Source of the DNA: Tubiluchus corallicola
Lineage: Eukaryota; Priapulida; Priapulimorpha; Priapulimorphida; Tubiluchidae
Assembly (NCBI GenBank): GCA_030141605.1
Contig: JAQGDQ010000666.1
Coordinates: forward strand, 1-64,000
Direction: 5' to 3'
DNA length: 64,000 nucleotides
Shown here: positions 12,701 through 23,244 of the stretch, one piece after another
Numbering within the stretch: position 1 is the first letter of the stretch
Layout: every line of letters starts with the position of its first letter
Notes under the pieces: model-generated
What the model was told of the DNA's origin: nothing
Database searches by the model: none
The model's input: only the letters and a program-made list of their open reading frames with translations
Program-made: the position numbers and the translations under genes

Positions 12701-15700
12701 CATACTGGGATGGTGGTGCAGTGCTGTTTCAGTAATGTGTTTTTGGTGAATCAGTGGTGCATACTGGGATGGTGATGCAGTGCTGTTTCAGTAATGTGTT
12801 TTTGGTGAATCAGTGGTGCATACTGGGATGGTGATGCAGTGCTGTTTCAGTAATGTGTTTTTGGTGAATCAGTGGTGCATACTGGGATGGTGATGCAGTG
12901 CTATTTCAGTAATGTGTTTTTGCTGAATCAGTGGTGCATACTGGGATGGTGATGCAGTGCTGTTTCAGTAATGTGTTTTTGGTGAATCGGTGGTGCATAC
13001 TGGGATGGTGATGCAGTGCTGTTTCAGTAATGTGTTTTTGGTGAATCAGTGGTGTATCATTTATGAAGCAAATGCGATTTTATTTAGACGAATATTTCAT
13101 TTCAGCTATGCAAAAGAATCCCGTGGGATCCGAATCTCGGACGCCCACCGCTACGTGGTCCGGTCTCGGCTTCTCCAAGTCCATGCCGGACGCCATCATT
13201 CGAGAACGATTAAAGGACAAGGGGAAGTACACCGGACCCAGCATGGCTACCACATACGAGGTGAGTGGTTGAAACTGGCCTGCTCGGAAACCAAATTCAA
13301 CAATGGCTTCTTGATCTAGTTGCCGTAATGTCAAAACTAATAACAAAGAAGCTTGTATTCGTTTCTTACAGAACTGTGCCAGCGATACGGAGAAAGACAA
13401 AGATCCGTGGAAAGATTCTCCAAACACGTCACCGTCGTCATCAATGAACGGTACACTAGGTGTCTCTGCTGCGCCGGGAGAGTTCCCGGCTAATCCTCTA
13501 CGCAGGCGAAATAAATGTAAGTGAAGGTTTGAGAACGTCTACTCACCTCACTAATTCGCGGCCTTTATCACCCCTCCTAACATGAGTGCTTTACCACCTT
13601 TATCACCCCTCTTAACTCGAGTGCTTTACCACCTTTATCACTCCTCGTAACTCGAGTGCTTTACCACCTTTATCACCCCTCGTAACTCGAGTGCTTTACC
13701 ACCTTTATCACCCCTCATAACACAATTGCTTTACCACCTTTATCACCCCTCGTAACTTGAGTGCTTTACCACCTTTATCATCCCTCGTAACTCGAGTGCT
13801 TTACCACCTTTATCACCCCTCATAACTCGAGTGCTTTACCACCTTTATCACCCCTCGTAACTCGAGTGTTTTACCACCTTTATCACCGCTCGTAACTCGA
13901 GTGCTTTACCACCTTTATCCCCCCTCATAACTTGAGTGCTTTACCACCTTTATCACCCCTCATAACTCGAGTGCTTTACCACCTTTATCACCCCTCATAA
14001 CTTGAGTGCTTTACCACCTTTATCACCCCTCATACTCGATTGCTTTACCACCTTTATCACCCCTCCTAACACGAGTGCTTTACCACCTTTATCACCCCTC
14101 GTAACTTGAGTGCTTTACCACCTTTATCACCCCTCATAACTCGATTGCTTTACCACCTTTATCACCCCTCATAACATGAGTGCTTTACCACCTTTATCAC
14201 CCCTCATAACATGAGTGCTTTATCACCCCTCATAACATGAGTGCTTTACCACCTTTATCACCCCTCATAACATGAGTGCTTTACCACCTTTACCACCCCT
14301 CGTAACTTGAGTGCTTTACCACCTTTATCACCCCTTGTAAGAAGAGTGCTTTACCACCTTTATCACCCCTCGTAACTCGAGTGCTTTACCACCTTTATCA
14401 CCCCTCGTAACTCGAGTGCTTTACCACCTTTATCACCCCTCGTAACTTAAGTGCTTTACCACTTTATCACCCCGCGTAAAATGAGTGCTTTACCACCTTT
14501 ATCACCCCTCGTAACTCGAGTGCTTTACCACCTTTATCACCACTTGTCATCTCATCACCTCAAAATGTCCTTGATCACTTCTACTCACTAAACATTTTTA
14601 TCACCGCTAGGCAGCTAATCATTCCATATTGCCTTTAAACATTTAATCACAGCTTTACCTAACTACTTCACCACTTTTACCATTTCTAGTCAGCTAACTT
14701 GTCCACCACCTTGTTGATCACTTGCTTCACTAACTTTATCATGTAGAGTTTGAAACTTTAGTCCTTCACGACAAATAGCATATAAATACATTTAATTTTA
14801 ATCGACTCATTTAAATCACAAGAAAACACTCTTCATAAATAAAGCTTGCAAAATTTTACGTGAAATTTGGTATCATGCACATCGTGACTTTGTGTTTGTG
14901 TTAACAATAATTTGTGTTTGGGTTTCTATGGTGACAAACAGACAAAGTCATCAAGTATTGCTTAGTATAATATTTCATTGTTCGTGCACCATCATCACAG
15001 CACATGACCCTTCGTCATTCTCATCCCCGCTTATATACTTGAATGTTCCCTTTTCTTCCCCTTTTAATAAACTATTAAATTGGAACGGCTTGCATGGAAC
15101 AACGAAGCCGTTTAAATAAACAAGTGCACATCCTAATCAAACATTACCGTACAATTGATGCTGATGAACTGATGAATTTTCTTCAAACAGACGAGTACAA
15201 CCTGAGCAGTAGTAACTACATCGACAGCGTGACCTTACCAAAGACGATGTGGACGGTGGAACGGACGAAAGAGGACCTGCCGGACCTCCTCAGCAAGCTG
15301 CAGTTGGGAAAATATACGGATCTCTTTCAACAACAGGAGGTACGTCTTCTTCGTTACGGTTCCCCTCGTGTGTTGCGTTGAAATGCGGTTCCTAGTTGCC
15401 ATGTTTTTCACCGTTTAAGACGCGTTTTTTTCTCGACTGCAAAAATCCAGCAGTACCACAGTACCTATACACGAGCTGCCACTGGCAAAGTATTCACTTA
15501 ACCCTTTCAGTCACAAATTATTTTTGTAATAAGAAAAAATTTTTGGCTTGGTACTTTTGTTCAGTATGTCCATCTTGTTTACACATAATAATTATTTTTT
15601 CTACCTGTGCCCGCGTGCTAAATATAGCCTGTATCCCACGGGATACATTGGGATTCAATGGAAGCTTCATTTTGCAACTGCTGATAATTTTTTAAAGTAT

Positions 15701-18266
15701 GTAAGACATTTAGTATGCATGCTATGCTGATCTGTACAAAGTCGTCTCTAAAGTACTGTACCTTGCGCAGTTTTTTATGCTATGTAGATTTTCTAGTTTG
15801 CCATTTTATCACCATTTTTAGTCTATTGTTATTGGCTTAAATCAAAATAACTATTAACAGATCAAATAACTGTCAGTTTTAAAATTTTATTTATTGTAAA
15901 AGCAGAAAATATTCTCGTATCCCACGGGATACAACGGGTATGAAAGGGTTAAGACTTCTGTCATGTCCTAGACATGTATAAATATGAGTATTTTCCACTT
16001 TAAAAACAAGCATTGTACAGTCAACCCTCATTAAACCGGACTAATTGGGGGGGGGGGGGGTCCGGTTTAGCCGATTGTCCGATTTATCTGATATGCCTAT
16101 ATATGGTCTATATTACACAGGAATAATCACCTTAATAAGGCCTATATACTGTGTACTATATACTATACTGTATATTACTTTAAAATAGTTAACCTGTGAG
16201 GATAAAGAAATTATTGTACAGTTGGTAGGCCATGTTGTGTTTAGCACTCGGGCTCGGACGGAAATCGGTCAGTTTCCTTTACCACGGATGACGTCCGTCT
16301 TATCCTATATCCGGGCTAACGGGGTCCGGTTTAACGAGGGTCGACTGTACTATTTTATATGACAATGAAAGTTTATAGAAGTCGTCGTATACAGGTACTA
16401 TGAAAATTTTTTCATTACAGTAAACAACAAAATGTTCTTAGGCCGGCCTAACTAAGGCCTAAATTGCTTCTTCTTTTTTTAAAGATGGGAATACATTTAA
16501 TACCCCATTGCATCTTTTATGGCAAAAAATATGACAACTTTTGTTTTTGAAATACTACGTTTATGTTTACTGTGTGTTTGTACTACTGCGCCTACTGCGT
16601 GGCATGGTGTGGCACAACTGGAACCTAGCTCATTATCACGGCTATACCTTTGTGACGGGGCACCGAACCAGCAAGGGTGTCTTAGCCATGTTCTAATGTG
16701 AATAAGTGCCTTTAATAAACTAGCAGAATTAACGTGATGGTGGACTGAACTGCCCAGAATGGTATCAAGCCTGGCCAGGTTGGTCGGCCATCCGTTTGCT
16801 GTCGAGTCTTAGCTTTGCTTAACTTCAGTTGCTAAGCACACTCGGTAACCATTCGACTCTGCTCTAATGTTCATTTTTTCATTATTGTTAACGTTCAGGC
16901 CGTTCATCAAACAGTTTCACTTTGACCCCTCTCATTTTTTTATGGTTTTTAGATTGACCTCGCAACGTTTATGACGCTAAGTGACCTTGACCTGAAGGAG
17001 TTGGGAATCTCGACCTTTGGCGCCCGCAGGAAGATGCTGCTAGCCATTTCTGGTTCGTTTTGAATTATTTGTGTTTAAGTCGTATTTTTAATTGCTCTTT
17101 CTGCCTGTAGATGGCAGCAAAGTTACTCTAGCCAAGTGTTCTAACGTAGACAATCAGAGTATGGAGTCAGCACTAGTTATTTTAGTGTAAGTGTAATTTA
17201 TGCAATTATGAATAAATGTTTAGTTGCCTTTCAGTTAAATAAAAATGCAAAAGATTGTCTACTTGCTTGACTCCTGCAGGACTGCACCACTCAAAATAGG
17301 ACTTATAAGACCAATAACTTTTCTGCTACTGTATGAGGACAGACATAATTAAATGATTACAAATTAGGGACTGTTCTATTCAGGAGAATATCGGTTATCG
17401 AATCATTCTATTTGTTTAAACATTTTTAGCTAATTTAATTGGGTAAAATTAAGAAAAACACGCCCTTTTCAGGCACTCCAACTTACCCTATTGAGTAGCT
17501 TAGTCTGGTGTACACTTGCGTGATCGTACACACTATTTTATTGATCACCTACTTGCTACAGCCCAAGAGAATTGTTGTTATATAGAATTCCAGGAAACAC
17601 CAAGCGGTCAGCCAACGACAAATTGAGGTCGTTTCATCTTTTAACTGAAATTTCTTCTTAAAAGTAGAGTAGACTTGAGGCCAAAGTGTACTAGGGTCTA
17701 GACAGTTGAACATTAGCCGATTTTGCACAAGTGATACTGTACATTGTCACAGTGTAAACACCGCAGTTGCTGAAGGGTTTTATTCATTTTTTTCATCAAA
17801 AATCGATTTTTAATTTGTCTAAGGTAAGCATATGCAATTCATGTATAATTTTGCATGAAAGTCCATTGTGTGATGGGGTAGAAACTTCAAAAATTTTCAA
17901 ATATAATGTAATTGTTGCATAGTGAGAGCAGTTTTTCATGAACCCGTGCAAAATGCAGCAAATGCTTACCGTCCTGAAAGAGTTAAGAATATCACTAATA
18001 TCATTAAAAATAGAAAAGATTTCTAAGTTGTGAAATATGTTGTTATTTTTCCATAGTATCTTCTTTTATCTTAGCGATTAATTATTGCATATGCAGAAAT
18101 GTCGAAACGGAAGCAGCCTCTCTCTCCGGTCGTCGGAGATGGCCGACCCATGGCTCCCTCGTGTGGCAGCATCGGACAGCAGGATCCGTCCCAGTCTCTG
18201 CTGACGACCGCCAACAGCTTGTCTCCACCCAGTGCGATGTCGACGACGACGAATAAAATATGGTAG
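3766..18266 (+). CDS. BICC1: Bicaudal-C family RNA-binding protein, 3' portion (ten exons, 496 codons)
   Basis: Post-transcriptional regulator with N-terminal KH domains that bind mRNA and a C-terminal SAM domain that polymerises into cytoplasmic foci (family knowledge). Exons: 3766-3934, 5861-5989, 6557-6697, 8730-8973, 11818-11906, 13106-13260, 13372-13516, 15191-15339, 16953-17052, 18097-18266. All introns are GT-AG, the phases join without a break and the total is 1491 bp, ending in TAG at 18264-18266. Exon 1 opens inside a KH domain (SVIIKTSERNAAALYDAR). A Pro/Ser-rich linker follows, then the family block TPTATWSGLGFSKSMP (exon 6), LSSSNYIDS (exon 8) and the SAM domain split over exons 8-9 (EDLPDLLSKL...FQQQE / IDLATFMTL...FGARRKMLLAIS). 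The KH-coding 5' exons were not found in the window and presumably lie upstream. Long introns carry arrays and MITEs. Confidence 0.95.
4057..4570. mobile_element. MITE, CAGGGATGAGAAT family, copy 1
   Basis: 514-bp element starting CAGGGATGAGAAT and ending in its reverse complement ATTCTCATCCCTG. It is flanked by 6-bp direct repeats TAATTG (4051-4056 and 4571-4576). The interior matches copies at 10926-11419 and, inverted, 33727-34194. No transposase is encoded. It lies in Bicaudal-C intron 1. Confidence 0.85.
4835..5645. repeat. Three adjacent copies of a dispersed repeat with a TTGATGACATCACA motif
   Basis: Blocks containing GATGATTTTTCATAT, TTAATTA..GGCGGGCGAGCCCAAC and TGATGACATCACAAACTA occur at about 4840-5110, 5150-5365 and 5370-5640. 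The same family recurs at 22004-22330 and 35822-36330. No coding potential is seen; it is probably a non-autonomous transposon whose ends I could not fix. Confidence 0.6.
6065..6360 (+). repeat. Diverged copy of the SINE-like body found at 12190-12470
   Basis: Shared phrases in order include TTATTG..ACAGAGCTTGC-like sequence, AAAAAATAATCAGAGCAT, ACTTTA..ATATTGTC and GGTGAATCAGTGGTGCA. It lacks the tRNA-like head seen at 12100 and appears 5'-truncated. Confidence 0.5.
6950..8545. repeat. Tandem array of alternating 88/86-bp units
   Basis: About 18 units, each starting AAATAAACTTGAATTGAC and containing TTTCCCCTATCAACCACC. Two subtypes alternate: A (TATTGCTTACTGG...GCGCAGTTGG) and B (TGTTGTTTAGTGG...GCGGGTTGTTT), giving a dimer of about 174 bp. 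One aberrant unit lies near 7318-7376. The phrase ATTCATGTGTTTGCAAA occurs at both edges (near 6939 and 8552). It lies in Bicaudal-C intron 3. Confidence 0.95.
9553..9692. repeat. 26-bp minisatellite, about five copies
   Basis: The unit GGGAGTGACTACATTTTGAG preceded by TTGAAA repeats about five times with almost no divergence, in Bicaudal-C intron 4. Confidence 0.9.
9763..10537. mobile_element. Probable MITE with GTTACCGAA ends
   Basis: The left end reads GGGTGTTACCGAAAC and the right end reads TTCGGTAACATCCC, its near reverse complement. Subterminal sequence is rich in GAAACCGAAA-type repeats. Exact termini and a target duplication were not resolved, and no coding region is seen. Confidence 0.5.
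10926..11419. mobile_element. MITE, CAGGGATGAGAAT family, copy 2
   Basis: 494 bp, same terminal inverted repeats and interior as copy 1, flanked by 6-bp duplications CAGACT (10920-10925 and 11420-11425). It lies in Bicaudal-C intron 4. Confidence 0.85.
12100..12430 (+). mobile_element. tRNA-derived SINE
   Basis: The head near 12104-12170 resembles a tRNA. Box A is TAGTCTAGTGG, which fits TRGYNNARNNG; the phrase GACTTGGTAATC resembles a threonine-type anticodon arm; box B is GGTTCAGGTCC, one mismatch from consensus. The stems are not intact, so this is not a functional tRNA gene. The body continues to about 12430 and is shared with 6065-6360. Confidence 0.65.
12431..13056. repeat. 59-bp tandem array at the 3' end of the SINE
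   Basis: About ten to eleven near-identical 59-bp units containing TTTCAGTAATGTGTTTTTGG and GTGGTGCATACTGGGATGG. The repeated sequence matches the end of the SINE-like body (also single-copy near 6330), so the array seems to have grown from the SINE tail. It ends about 50 bp before Bicaudal-C exon 6. Confidence 0.92.
13558..14548. repeat. 35-bp tandem array
   Basis: About 28 copies of a 35-bp unit of the form ACCACCTTTATCACCCCTCG followed by TAACTCGAGTGCTTT. It starts about 40 bp after the donor of Bicaudal-C exon 7. Variants are dispersed, with occasional shortened units (near 14215-14235). The strand is strongly pyrimidine-rich. Confidence 0.95.
15498..15952. mobile_element. piggyBac-type MITE (TTAA), copy 1
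   Basis: Bounded by TTAA on both sides, with ends TTAACCCTTTCA and TGAAAGGGTTAA. The near-palindrome GTATCCCACGGGATAC occurs twice, at 15631-15646 and next to the right end at 15917-15932. Four more copies are at 31580, 37374, 50425 and 61143. TTAA targets and CCCTTT ends are typical of piggyBac-type elements. Confidence 0.85.
16018..16347. mobile_element. pogo/Tigger-type MITE
   Basis: 330 bp between TA dinucleotides (16016-16017 and 16348-16349). The ends CAGTCAACCCTCATTAAACC and GGTTTAACGAGGGTCGACTG are inverted repeats with few mismatches. A poly-G run follows the left end. There is no open frame. It lies in Bicaudal-C intron 8. Confidence 0.8.
16640..16870 (-). repeat. Dispersed tRNA-like/SINE-like repeat, copy 2
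   Basis: Shares GAACCAGCA, GGTGTCTTAgCCAT and AGTTGCTAAGCA blocks, in order, with 3480-3705. More diverged than a recent insertion. Confidence 0.35.
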
Positions 18267-19327
18267 CTTGCCAGCGCCACCTACGATTCCTCGTCGAGCG
18301 TAGTTCTGCTGCCGAGTACCGCCATCTAAGCGACGGAGGGCCCGTAATCAAGCGTCCTCTCTCCAACTAGATTTTGACTGGATGAACCAATGGCGAGTGC
18401 CGAGCGTTAGAGATATAACTGATAGTTTAGAGCACAGCTGATTTGTTTATATCAGAGATTATTAATAGAGTTTTTTTTTTAACTAAAGTAGAGTATAGCG
18501 CGGTCAACTACGAGTGCAAATAAGTTCCGTCTTTCAGTCGTGTTTGTTTACGTACGTTGTTCTATGATTATGGCACTTTGTGTTCGAGATTTGTTTTATG
18601 ATTTTTTTCGCCGCTGGGACGCGCTGTATTGAAATGCCGATTATGATACGTTTTGATCTGATGGCGATCGTGTTGGATGCAATATTTTCCCCCAAATCAT
18701 GTTCGCCGGCGTAATCCGATAATCTGGGTTTATTTATGTACTTAATTAACGATCAAGAGTTAAAGGGAAAGATTCTTTTCGTAATTTTCAGCGTCTTTTT
18801 TACGATAATTATGCAGACAAAGGTAAGTTTTATTGATTTTATATAACCGCTGATGTAATTCTACAGCGGGGTAGTAGGTAAGTTTCATTCTATTCTTAAA
18901 GCCTCTGTTTTATCGAGATTCTGTCCAGAGAGTCTGAGTTTATTTTTGGTAATGCCGCAGACTTCTCAGACAGGCGAGTTACTTCCAAAAATTTAGTTTT
19001 CTAATATTTCGGTTAATCACGTCTTGCAATGTAGTGCTATACCTTGTTACTCGTATAAAAAATGTATTTTCTTAACGGAGAAGCTTTGACCATCATAATA
19101 CAACACGTCGAATCTAATTACTTATAATGGACTACTGTTAACTTTAATTGAAGTTTTATTGGTGTTGTTGATTGACATTGTGAGACTTTAGAGCTATCTG
19201 TGTCCGAGTTTAAGTTAGAAGTTTCTACGGTGTGTTAATGTAAAATATAGTTTCAGGCGTTTTATTTTGATAACAACATTTTTATCAGTACTGGCTAAAC
19301 GAAGTTCATGTTGTATCATGTATGTTT
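18267..19327 (+). other. Probable Bicaudal-C 3' UTR / flank, proximal part
   Basis: Follows the Bicaudal-C stop codon directly. There is no open frame of note and no transposon end recognised. Transcript extent cannot be read from sequence alone. Confidence 0.4.
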
Positions 19328-20310
19328 TCTTGTTGATGTGGCACTGTGTACATTATCAAGTTGATGTTGCACTGTGCACATTTCTTGGTTAATGTTGCAC
19401 TGCGTACATTATCAACTTGATGTTGCACTGTGGACATTTCTTGGTTAATGTTGTACTGCATACATTATCAACTTGATGTTGCACTGTGTACATTTCTTGG
19501 TTAATGTTCTACTGTGTACATTTCTTGGTTGATGTTGTACTGCGTACATTATCAAGTTGATGTTGCACTGTGCACATTTCTTGGTTGATGTTGTACTGCG
19601 TACATTATCAAGTTGATGTTGCACTGTGCACATTTCTTGGTTAATGTTGTACTGCGTACATTATCAAGTTGATGTTGCACTGTGCACATTTCTTTGTTGA
19701 TGTTGAGTACATTATAAGTTGATGTTGCACTGTGCACATTTCTTGGTCAATGTTGTACTGCGTACATTATCAACTTGATATTGCACTGTGAACATTTCTT
19801 GGTCAATGTTGTACAGCGTACATTTTCAACTTGATGTTCCACTGTGGACATTTCTTGGTCAATGTTGTACTGCATACATTATCAAGTTGATGTTGCACTG
19901 TGCAAATTTCTTGGTTAATGTTGTACTGCGTACATTATCAAGTTGATGTTGCACTGTGCACATTTCTTGGTTGATGTTGTACTGAGTACATTATAAGTTG
20001 ATGTTGCACTGTGCACATTTCTTGGTCAATGTTGTACTGCGTACATTATCAACTTGATATTGCACTGTGAACATTTCTTGGTCAATGTTGTACAGCGTAC
20101 ATTTTCAACTTGATGTTCCACTGTGGACATTTCTTGGTCAATGTTGTACTGCGTACATTATCAACTTGATATTGCACTGTGAACATTTCTTGGTCAATGT
20201 TGTACTGCGTACATTATCAACTTGATGTTCCACTGTGGACATTTCTTGGTCAATGTTGTACTGCGTACATTATCAACTTGATGTTGCATTGCGTACATGT
20301 TCAGGATATT
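19328..20310. repeat. 56-bp tandem array with higher-order structure
   Basis: About 17 units of 56 bp, each a dimer of diverged 28-bp halves (TTGATGTTGCACTGTGCACA... and TTAATGTTGTACTGCGTACA...). A block of about five units including the short variant GAGTACATTATAAGTTG (near 19705) reappears about 280 bp later (near 19985), so there is higher-order repetition. It lies 1.1 kb downstream of the Bicaudal-C stop. Confidence 0.93.
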
Positions 20311-20426
20311 GTTGTACAATGTGTACTTTCAAGTTTAGCTTGTTGAATATGCTGATTTTACGGTGCCTTATCTTTTGCCAGACAACTCTCACTTGTCATC
20401 TACTCTGTAAATATTGTATTTCTGCG

Positions 20427-20472
20427 CCCGGCGCCGTGAACTTTGGCCGCGCGGTGACGGCGCGGCGCATTG
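20427..20472. other. GC-rich patch in AT-rich flank
   Basis: A short GC-rich stretch containing CCCGGCGCCG and CGGCGCGGCGC stands out in otherwise AT-rich DNA. No function is assigned. Confidence 0.4.
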
Positions 20473-21100
20473 CGAATCAAAAAAACGTGCCGTTTTCGTA
20501 TTGAAACCAATTTTTATTGGTTCTTATCCATTTTGTCGATTCGTTTATAGCATTTTTGAATTGTTGTTTGCATGATATATTATTGATGCAAGTTTTTTTA
20601 AGTGCCTTTCACAATGAGTTGTGAATCCGTGTGCATGAGGTTTTATTGTTATAAATAGAATTGAGACAGTTTTATCACCACCTGTATTATATCATTACTA
20701 TTTTACGTGCATTTAAAACAGAGCGCACTCGGTGCATCTGTTACAGTTTATTGTGAATCGTAGCGCAATTTAATATCGTTCGTATCTATTTTTATCACTT
20801 GTTTTTAGAAGTGTTCGCGTCATCTCGTGTTAGCGTTGCCATAGTAACCGCCGTTTTGAGTGATATCGTTTAGCACAAGATTGTACATATATTTTGTCGA
20901 CTTTCAAATCGGATGATGATTGTGTTTGATACATTTGATGCTGCCTACCAACTATGTTCACGGTTCATTTGCGTTCAGCGTTCACTCGGCAGGGTGTTCA
21001 TCTCTTCTGCTCAAGCATCATAAATTCTCCCCTGTACAGTTCATCGTAACTGCAAGACAAATCAGCTTTACTTTACCGAATCATTTTAGTGTCGCTTAGT

Positions 21101-21226
21101 TCATGTCCATATAAGGTAATTTGTCATGTCCATATAAGGTAATTTGTCATGAGGTAATTTGTCATGTCCATAAGGTAATTTGACATGTCCATATAAGGTA
21201 ATTTGTCATGTCCATATAAGGTAATT
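21101..21226. repeat. 23-bp minisatellite
   Basis: About five copies of TCATGTCCATATAAGGTAAT plus TTG, some truncated. Confidence 0.9.
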
Positions 21227-21930
21227 TCACTAATTTCTTGCCTCATTTGTGCATAATAAGTAGTTTTTGTTAAGAACTGTTAGATTTTATTTGAATAATA
21301 CTCAACAAAATACTTCAGAGTCGATATTATCGTTGACATAATTTCATATTTTATTGTGCGTCAAGCAAAATAACTGAAATATTGTCTGGACACTCGAGAG
21401 AGAGAGCTAAAGATGGAGTATTCCAAATTTTTGTAATATTTTTTTGAGATAATTTTTATACTTAGAGCGATGAAACTGTATGTCAAATTTGTACTATACT
21501 GTCACATTATACATACACTTATCTGACGTGCTATATTTCTAAACTTCTCTGTAAATCCATGCTGTATATAAAAATTGTATGTCAAAAGTGTGTTATTCAA
21601 CAATTTTCATAAGAAACATGTTTGCAGTACACTGAATTTGTGAACACACTAGTGAACTTTGTCATTTTCCTGAAATACTATAAGCATGCCATTGTAAGGT
21701 TTTGTTACATGCATATAAACATTGTCATTCATGCTTCACCTGCGAGCATTGTCTTCATGCTTCATTTTGTATTTTCAAGAATGTTCTAGTCATCGAGCAT
21801 AAAAATGTACAAGCTAATAACAGTTTATTTGTTATTTTGTAATTGAAGAGCGACTCTTTCTTATGAGATCCTAAATTTTGTATTGAAGTTTTTTGCTATA
21901 TGAGATACATAACAGATTGCATTGGTTTTG

Positions 21931-21936
21931 AATAAA
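21931..21936 (+). promoter_or_regulatory. Candidate polyadenylation signal for Bicaudal-C
   Basis: AATAAA in the sense orientation about 3.7 kb past the Bicaudal-C stop and before the next transposon copy. It is a candidate only; no downstream GU-rich site or transcript end was tested. Confidence 0.35.
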
Positions 21937-22003
21937 AGAAATGTTTAATTGCGAACCACATCACTCTACGGTTTTTTTATGTCACCCTGTATTTTTACTG
22001 AAA

Positions 22004-22330
22004 GGAGGACAGGATGATTTTTCGTATACTGCCCATTTTAACTCCGATAAAAACTATACATTTTAACGCAACCAATACTGCAGAACCATTTCTGATAATT
22101 AAATAGAGTATTGATGACATCACAAACATAATTTTCAACAAGAAAAATATTCCACGAGCGTGTTGCACATGTTTGAGAAAGCAAAAATTGAAGTACAGCG
22201 TTACTGTAAGATATTCAGTGGGTATAAAGCACGGCTCGTTTTAAAATAAAAATTCAAATTTTCATGCATGAGCTCCAACGTGTGTAGTTCGTCACAAGCT
22301 AACACATCTGAACTGAGCGATACAACACCT
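22004..22330. repeat. Dispersed TTGATGACATCACA-family repeat, single copy
   Basis: Same family as 4835-5645: GGACAGGATGATTTTTCGTAT at the start, ATTGATGACATCACAAAC inside, CACGAGCGTGTTGCACATG further on. Confidence 0.55.
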
Positions 22331-23244
22331 GTTTGTGCAACGCTTTCCGAAATGCAGGCGCTAGTGCCCGTCTAACTAAATGCAAATGGTGAAATGCATG
22401 TAACAGCGAAGAACTAGTGGATGCAAATGTGACATTCAATTTCATGCTGAAGCTGAATTTCAAGATTTCAAGAATCACCAATAAAAGCAGTCAAACAAAA
22501 TTCATTTGCATTTCTTGATGTTGTTCGCTCATTTCATGATGTTTCAAATGTTTAAATGATAAAGATGGTAATTGTAGTGGTAAATATTATGTTCGATTCG
22601 TATTAAAAAAATCATTACCCCAAAGGATGTAAAATAAGTGTGTATAAACTAAATAATAATATTCACGCTATAATTAACTTTACATCAAGAAAAGACGAGA
22701 ATCCATTCAATTAGTACGCCTTACCCACGATTACTGTGGGCTAAAACGCTTGACCAAGCATGACGACGAACCTATACCATCTCTAAACCAGCAAAATCGT
22801 TGTAACGACAGCGAAACTTACTACAGGTACTAGGACTTTGCATAAAAGATAAGATTACAAAAACAAGAAATACATAAATCGATCTCATGTACTTTTAATA
22901 TTGCATACAATGTACGAATGATAGTAAGTAAGTATCTTTATTTATCACCTTTTTTACAAGACAAACACAAAGCATGGTACGATAATATGATAAAGTGACA
23001 AGGTTATTAAATGAATAAATTATCTGAGTTAATGATGTTCAAGTGATTGGTGAAAGGGTGGCGAAAAACTAAAAGTTACCAAAGTCAACCACCCTGTAAG
23101 TAATGTTGCTATTAGTAATATGCGCAATTATCTTGACGAAGATTTCAGAATAAGGTGTGTAAAACTATTGAGATTAACTGAGATTAAGTTTAAATTTGAA
23201 CAGAAATAAAGAATAGATAGAAAATATTTAAACTCAAACGTGTA
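22331..23244. other. Intergenic region between convergent genes; no gene recognised
   Basis: AT-rich, with no family motif in any frame. TTTATT at about 22938-22943 is AATAAA on the minus strand and could serve ATAD1, though a transposon lies between it and the ATAD1 stop. Confidence 0.4.

Noticed and set aside
13080-13427. 115-codon minus-strand frame
   Set aside because: Antisense to Bicaudal-C exons 6 and 7, which have matching splice sites and family motifs.
19328-20310. CRISPR array
   Set aside because: The repeats are contiguous and vary throughout, with no unique spacers, in a eukaryotic context.
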